This document shows, piece after piece, positions 26,917-64,000 of a stretch of 64,000 nucleotides of DNA (position 1 is its first letter; each line of letters begins with the position of its first letter). This DNA comes from Phoebastria nigripes (lineage: Eukaryota; Chordata; Aves; Procellariiformes; Diomedeidae), in assembly GCA_035582835.1 (NCBI GenBank), contig JAYKAV010003266.1:4530672-4594671 (forward strand). Direction: 5' to 3'. Both the position numbers and the translations under genes were made by a program. The notes below the pieces were generated by a model. That model did not search any database, was not told the origin of the DNA, and saw only the letters and a program-made list of their open reading frames with translations.

Positions 26917-29839
26917 GTCAACCACTCAGGTAACTCAGGCAATTATTGCTATTTAAATTCAACAACTCTTCACAGAAATAAGGGGAAAATCAGACAAGTG
27001 CTTTTAAGCTGTATGGGAGGTGAGGAGGAAAAACAACAGCACCAATTTCAGGACAGGCACCTTATTTAAAAAAAACATACACAAAGTACAAAAAACTAGG
27101 AATTCCCTCAGCAGATCACACAGTATCTACTCTGTTCTTCTGCTCAGCCACAGGNAGTAGAATTGCCCTCAAGAATACTAAGCAAAGCAGAAACCCGATC
27201 CTAACAGACACCAGCTAGCTCCCAAAACTGCCCCAGCAGCAGCAGCTATCACCTCTCTGCAGATATCAGCACCAGAGCCTGCCTAGATCCACGTCGCTCT
27301 ACATCCATCTCAATTGCTTATAGACTGCTCCCATTTAATTAGCTTTCATAATCAAATAAGTGTCTAGAATTAAACAGCACTGTATCATGAAATGCCGTAC
27401 AGAATTAACCAGCCATGTTCAGAGGTCACTGCATCTGCTGCTGAAACACACCCAGCGCACACAGGAACAGTGCCAATAAGTGTAGGTTTTAGCTGAGAAA
27501 AAAAAATGGGGCCAATTAAAATTCTGTTTTGAGACCAGTGAGGTGGGATTTGTGCAAATATTTTGCATATCTCTTTAAGAGCATCTTTATATCATTTAAG
27601 CTAAAGTCTGTAAGGAATAAGACTGAATCACTGTAAAGCACACTTACACCAAAATAAGTACCCACATGAGGACTCTCTTGATTTAACACTCCACCAGATC
27701 CATCAAGAAATCAGGGTAGCTATTGTGTTTAAATAGGGCCTGATGCAAGAGGGGAACATGAATCTACTTGAAACCACGTTCGAAGTTTAGCCAAGTGACT
27801 TCTTCCCCGAGCACCAAGCAACCATCGAAGGCACCCTGCCTTTAGGATGTGCCATCCTGGCCAGTGAAGCCCAGACCCCACCGTTCCTCCTACCAAGCAG
27901 TAGCTTTTGGAGCTGCTGTGCATTGCTGGCTGCCAACAGTGTTAGCACAACTCTCACTTCTGCACGCCTTGTGTCAGCCCGAGCGGCTGGCAGGACGCAC
28001 TCCAGGGCTGGCTGCATTTCTAGGGAAGCAGTTTGAAGTCAGAAATGTTTGANAACAAGAGACACAGAGCAACACCTTGAAGAAGTATTTGCATGTGAAA
28101 AAATTAGTGCCTTCAGCTACTGACGCAGAGCAGTTGGATCAGCACAACTTTCTGCAACCTGCCTGGGTAGAAAGCATCAACCCAGGTAGATCACCTTGCT
28201 ACCCCACAGGTCTCCTCTTTCCCACACCCCATCCAGCTCTGGTGTCTGCACCATGCCCTGCCGAACTCCCCAGACCATCAGAGGACAGATGAACCTGGAA
28301 GATCTGCTCAGTGGCAGCACNGTCAGTCCCCAGCCACAACCTCTCCGGAGCACTCAGAGCATCCCTCCTCACAGATACCACAAGGGGAGGGAGGAGGATA
28401 CTGTAAATAAGGTAGAATCAGCCTTTCCAGTCATTATCAGGCAGAGTTTAGGGTGGAAAGCTGCCTGTAGAAACAGCAGAGCAGTATCTCAGAGCTAGAA
28501 ACAGCACCAGAGACATCAACTCAGGTTTTCTGGGCACCCTCTGAACCAGGCGGCATTTCACATCCGATCTGACAGTGATGGATGTGGTGGAGCAGTTTTT
28601 TTTTCTCCTGAGAGGCTCTTTTGACGAGTATGATCTTATCAAAGTTTCAAGCTTTTCATTATATTTCTTTTTTTTTTTTTTTTTTAACTCCTGCCTTCAA
28701 GCCACACTCTGTCCTCTCCATGCCAGCAGGGAACAGTCGTGTTTCACTTCTGGCACTGATCAATGGCTGAAGCTCCCTGCGGTGCTCAGAGCGACACCGA
28801 GGCCTCCCCTCCCCAGGGCACGCAGCCTGGGCGACCCACCGGCATGAGAGCGGAGCTGCGATTAATACACCAATAGGTCTAGAAATGTGCAAAACACAAG
28901 GGTAACTTCACTCATGCTCAGAGAAGGGAATGTATGGGCACCTTTGGACCAGGAGGAACACATGCAAAGGGATGGGGAGACATCCCAGCACCCTCATTGC
29001 CTCTGCAAGGTCAGGATACCACCACCAGCTCCAGCGCTTTTGCTGGGCACCTAAAGCAACAACCTGCCCAAAAGCTGGAGGCAGCCCACCTCTCTGGGGC
29101 AGGCAGCAACACCTTCCCCTGCCTCCTTTCCCCACCTCCCATCTGCTCTCCAGAAGAAAGACGAGCTTGGTCCACCCTCTCCTTACCCAGCAGTAACCAA
29201 GCACAGCCACCCCCTTTCCAGGAGCCTTTTCCAGAGCAGAGGGACAGAGATACTGGCAGCAAACACACCAAACCTCCCCAAAACCAAGACTCTTTGAACA
29301 GCCACATACCTTGCCACACCAGGCTGTGCTACCCCAAGGAGCAGGCTGGAGCCAGGGAGAGGAANCCTCTCTGCAGGAAGGGCAGAGCTGCTTTTGTTAG
29401 CTGGTAACTCCCTAATTAGCCCAGGTTGGTCCTGATGGGGAGGGTGGAGCTGGCCCTGCCTCTGATGGGGAAAAAAAAANCAACCCTGGAAAATCCCTTT
29501 CTCTCTGCTCCATCCCTCCAGCCTCAGCCGACACCTTGGGGAAGAGCAAATGAGGAGGAATCAGCCCTTTCTGCCCCAGATCCTGCCCCAACCCTGAGCA
29601 CTGGGGCAGTACAGGCTAGAGCGTGTGCCCAAATGCACGGTGCTAGGGCGATGCTGAGCTCTCCTCTCCCTGTCCCATCCCCTCACAAGGACCCCGTTTG
29701 CAGCGGGATGGCCTGGAGAGGAAGGACACCAAGCCCCGTCCTGTCCTGGAGCCCTTGGCCACCCAAAACCTTCCCCATCAGCCAAAACCAAGTCACCTCC
29801 TGGAGCCTGGAATGAACAGTCGCCAAGAGACAGCAAACG
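26917..29839. other. Intergenic, immediately downstream of GRM4
   Basis: No gene is recognised. An AT-rich patch at about 27480-27640 contains TGCAAAT and TTTGCATA words in near-mirror arrangement. A T-run lies at 28668-28685. Confidence 0.6.
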
Positions 29840-29860
29840 TTGAGTGCAAAACCATGGTCT

Positions 29861-29866
29861 TTTATT
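29861..29866 (-). terminator. Candidate distal poly(A) signal AATAAA of GRM4
   Basis: TTTATT on the plus strand reads AATAAA on the gene strand, about 915 nt after the stop codon. Cleavage would be expected 10-30 nt beyond it, near 29835-29850. Confidence 0.6.
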
Positions 29867-30070
29867 AGAAATCTCCTCGTATAAAAATGATCATGCTCTA
29901 CACAGTCATCGAATAATTCATAAACATCCAGGCACTGAACTTTGTTTTTTTTTGTGTGTTTTTGTTTTTTGACTGGTCAGTACATAAAGCAGACATATTT
30001 CAATCCATATGGTCATCACATACATTAATTAACCACCTATAAAAATCAGCACTTTGAACACAGTCTAGGT

Positions 30071-30130
30071 TTTATTTTATTTTATTTTGTTGTCTGTTTT
30101 TTATTTAAATTTTATGTATTTTTATTTATT
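30071..30130 (-). terminator. Cluster of candidate proximal poly(A) signals
   Basis: Overlapping AATAAA hexamers on the minus strand at 30071-30086, 30100-30105 and 30121-30130, inside an A/T-rich tract. They could give a 3' UTR about 200 nt shorter, but the low-complexity context means some or all may be chance. Confidence 0.3.
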
Positions 30131-30482
30131 TTTCCTTTTTGCAACATATAGAATTTGGTAGGATACGGGGGAGAGAGTGAAGAGGGACGGAGGAAGACAG
30201 GAACAAAAGAAAATGGAGGATTAAAAAAAAGAAAGAGAAAACAGAAGGTTCTGCACAACCACAAACAATCTCACAAATTCCAGAAAAGGGAAAATGTTGG
30301 GTCTCTTTTTTTTTTTGCCAAGATACAGAAAAAAAAACCCCAAAGACTTGCCAAAGTCCGTCACCTCTTCCCCCCACTACGTTCCCCCTGCTCAACTGTT
30401 CCTCTTCCCCCGTGGGGAGGCATGCATTGTCACGGTGGTCGGTGGTTTATTTTTATTGTTTCTTTTTTTTTTTTTTTTTTTT

Positions 30483-30553
30483 NNNNNNNNNNNNNNNNNN
30501 NNNNNNNNNNNNNNNNNNNNNNNNNNNNNNNNNNNNNNNNNNNNNNNNNNNNN
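30483..30553. other. Assembly gap (71 N) inside the GRM4 3' UTR
   Basis: A run of N flanked on the left by 20 T. The gap size may be estimated rather than measured. The true length of this homopolymer-rich part of the UTR is unknown. Confidence 0.99.
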
Positions 30554-30780
30554 TTTATCAGTGAGCTGTTTTTTTTTTTTTTTTTTTGCTGCTGTTGATC
30601 GCCATCTTCCCCGGGAGCTCTGCCCAGCTCCACCAGGAGCGTGTGTCCCCCCCGCTGCCACCTCCCCGTCCCATCCGGCTCGCCTCTCCAGCGTCCTGCG
30701 ACGAGCGATGCGACTGGGCTCCCTCCCGCGTCGTGGCATCTGCAGCCTCCCTCTATGCCAGGCAGTTGTGATCGCTGGAG

Positions 30781-64000
<33,220 letters not shown>

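Larger units (their letters stand above)
29840..30780 (-). other. GRM4: GRM4 3' UTR (approximate 3' end)
   Basis: This runs from the TAG stop down to the most distal good AATAAA. On the mRNA strand it holds a 19-nt A-tract (30569-30587), a 71-N assembly gap followed by at least 20 more A (30463-30482), and an A/T-rich stretch at about 30060-30140 with several overlapping AATAAA hexamers. AT-rich sequence near 29870-30060 is compatible with a conserved UTR. The 3' end is placed by the signal at 29861-29866 and is not proven. Confidence 0.7.

Noticed and set aside
26335..27069. 244-codon plus-strand frame, the longest outside GRM4
   Set aside because: No recognisable domain, no homologue recalled, and its length is helped by the 90-bp in-frame duplication. 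Kept only as context for the repeat.
63..29839. Motilin or other genes known near GRM4 in mammals
   Set aside because: None of the open frames shows the motilin peptide or other family signatures that I recognise; small exons could be missed by eye, so this is absence of evidence only.

Overview
The window is vertebrate nuclear DNA, most likely avian. It is GC-rich, nearly free of recognisable transposons, and carries many single ambiguous bases plus two short assembly gaps that fall in homopolymer runs. Only one gene can be supported: the 3' three-quarters of GRM4, the group III metabotropic glutamate receptor 4, on the minus strand. Nine coding exons between 63398 and 30781 join without any frame conflict. 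They give 739 residues plus a stop, equivalent to residues 174-912 of the 912-residue mammalian receptor. The first coding sequence (signal peptide and about 173 residues) and the promoter lie beyond position 64000. The bird assignment is an inference from compactness, low repeat content and base composition.

Layout: 1 to about 29840 is intergenic DNA downstream of GRM4, with no supportable gene. It holds simple repeats, a 90-bp tandem duplication, a bidirectional poly(A)-signal hairpin, and AT-rich islands with clustered transcription-factor motifs. The best motifs are an RFX X-box pair of half-sites at 17940 and a POU octamer with an X-box at 23537-23586. About 29840-30780 is the GRM4 3' UTR, including a 71-N gap and long A-tracts on the mRNA strand. 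The coding exons, from 3' to 5', are 30781-30830, 34051-34297, 40060-40995, 41556-41692, 42599-42799, 48425-48565, 48869-49023, 51378-51513 and 63182-63398. The introns between them total about 30 kb and hold further AT-rich islands (notably 38280-38640, 44330-44965, 50330-50580, 58920-59320, 60720-61050 and 62040-62140) and several minisatellites.

The encoded receptor has most of the Venus-flytrap ligand-binding domain, the cysteine-rich domain, all seven membrane helices and the group III C-terminal tail. Glutamate-contact positions equivalent to T182, Y230, D312, K317 and K405 are present, as are four of the known N-glycosylation sequons. The product is therefore expected to be a functional Gi/o-coupled presynaptic glutamate receptor. 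I found no novel gene system. The items worth following are non-coding: possible cis-regulatory clusters, one weak splice donor, and unusual repeat structures.
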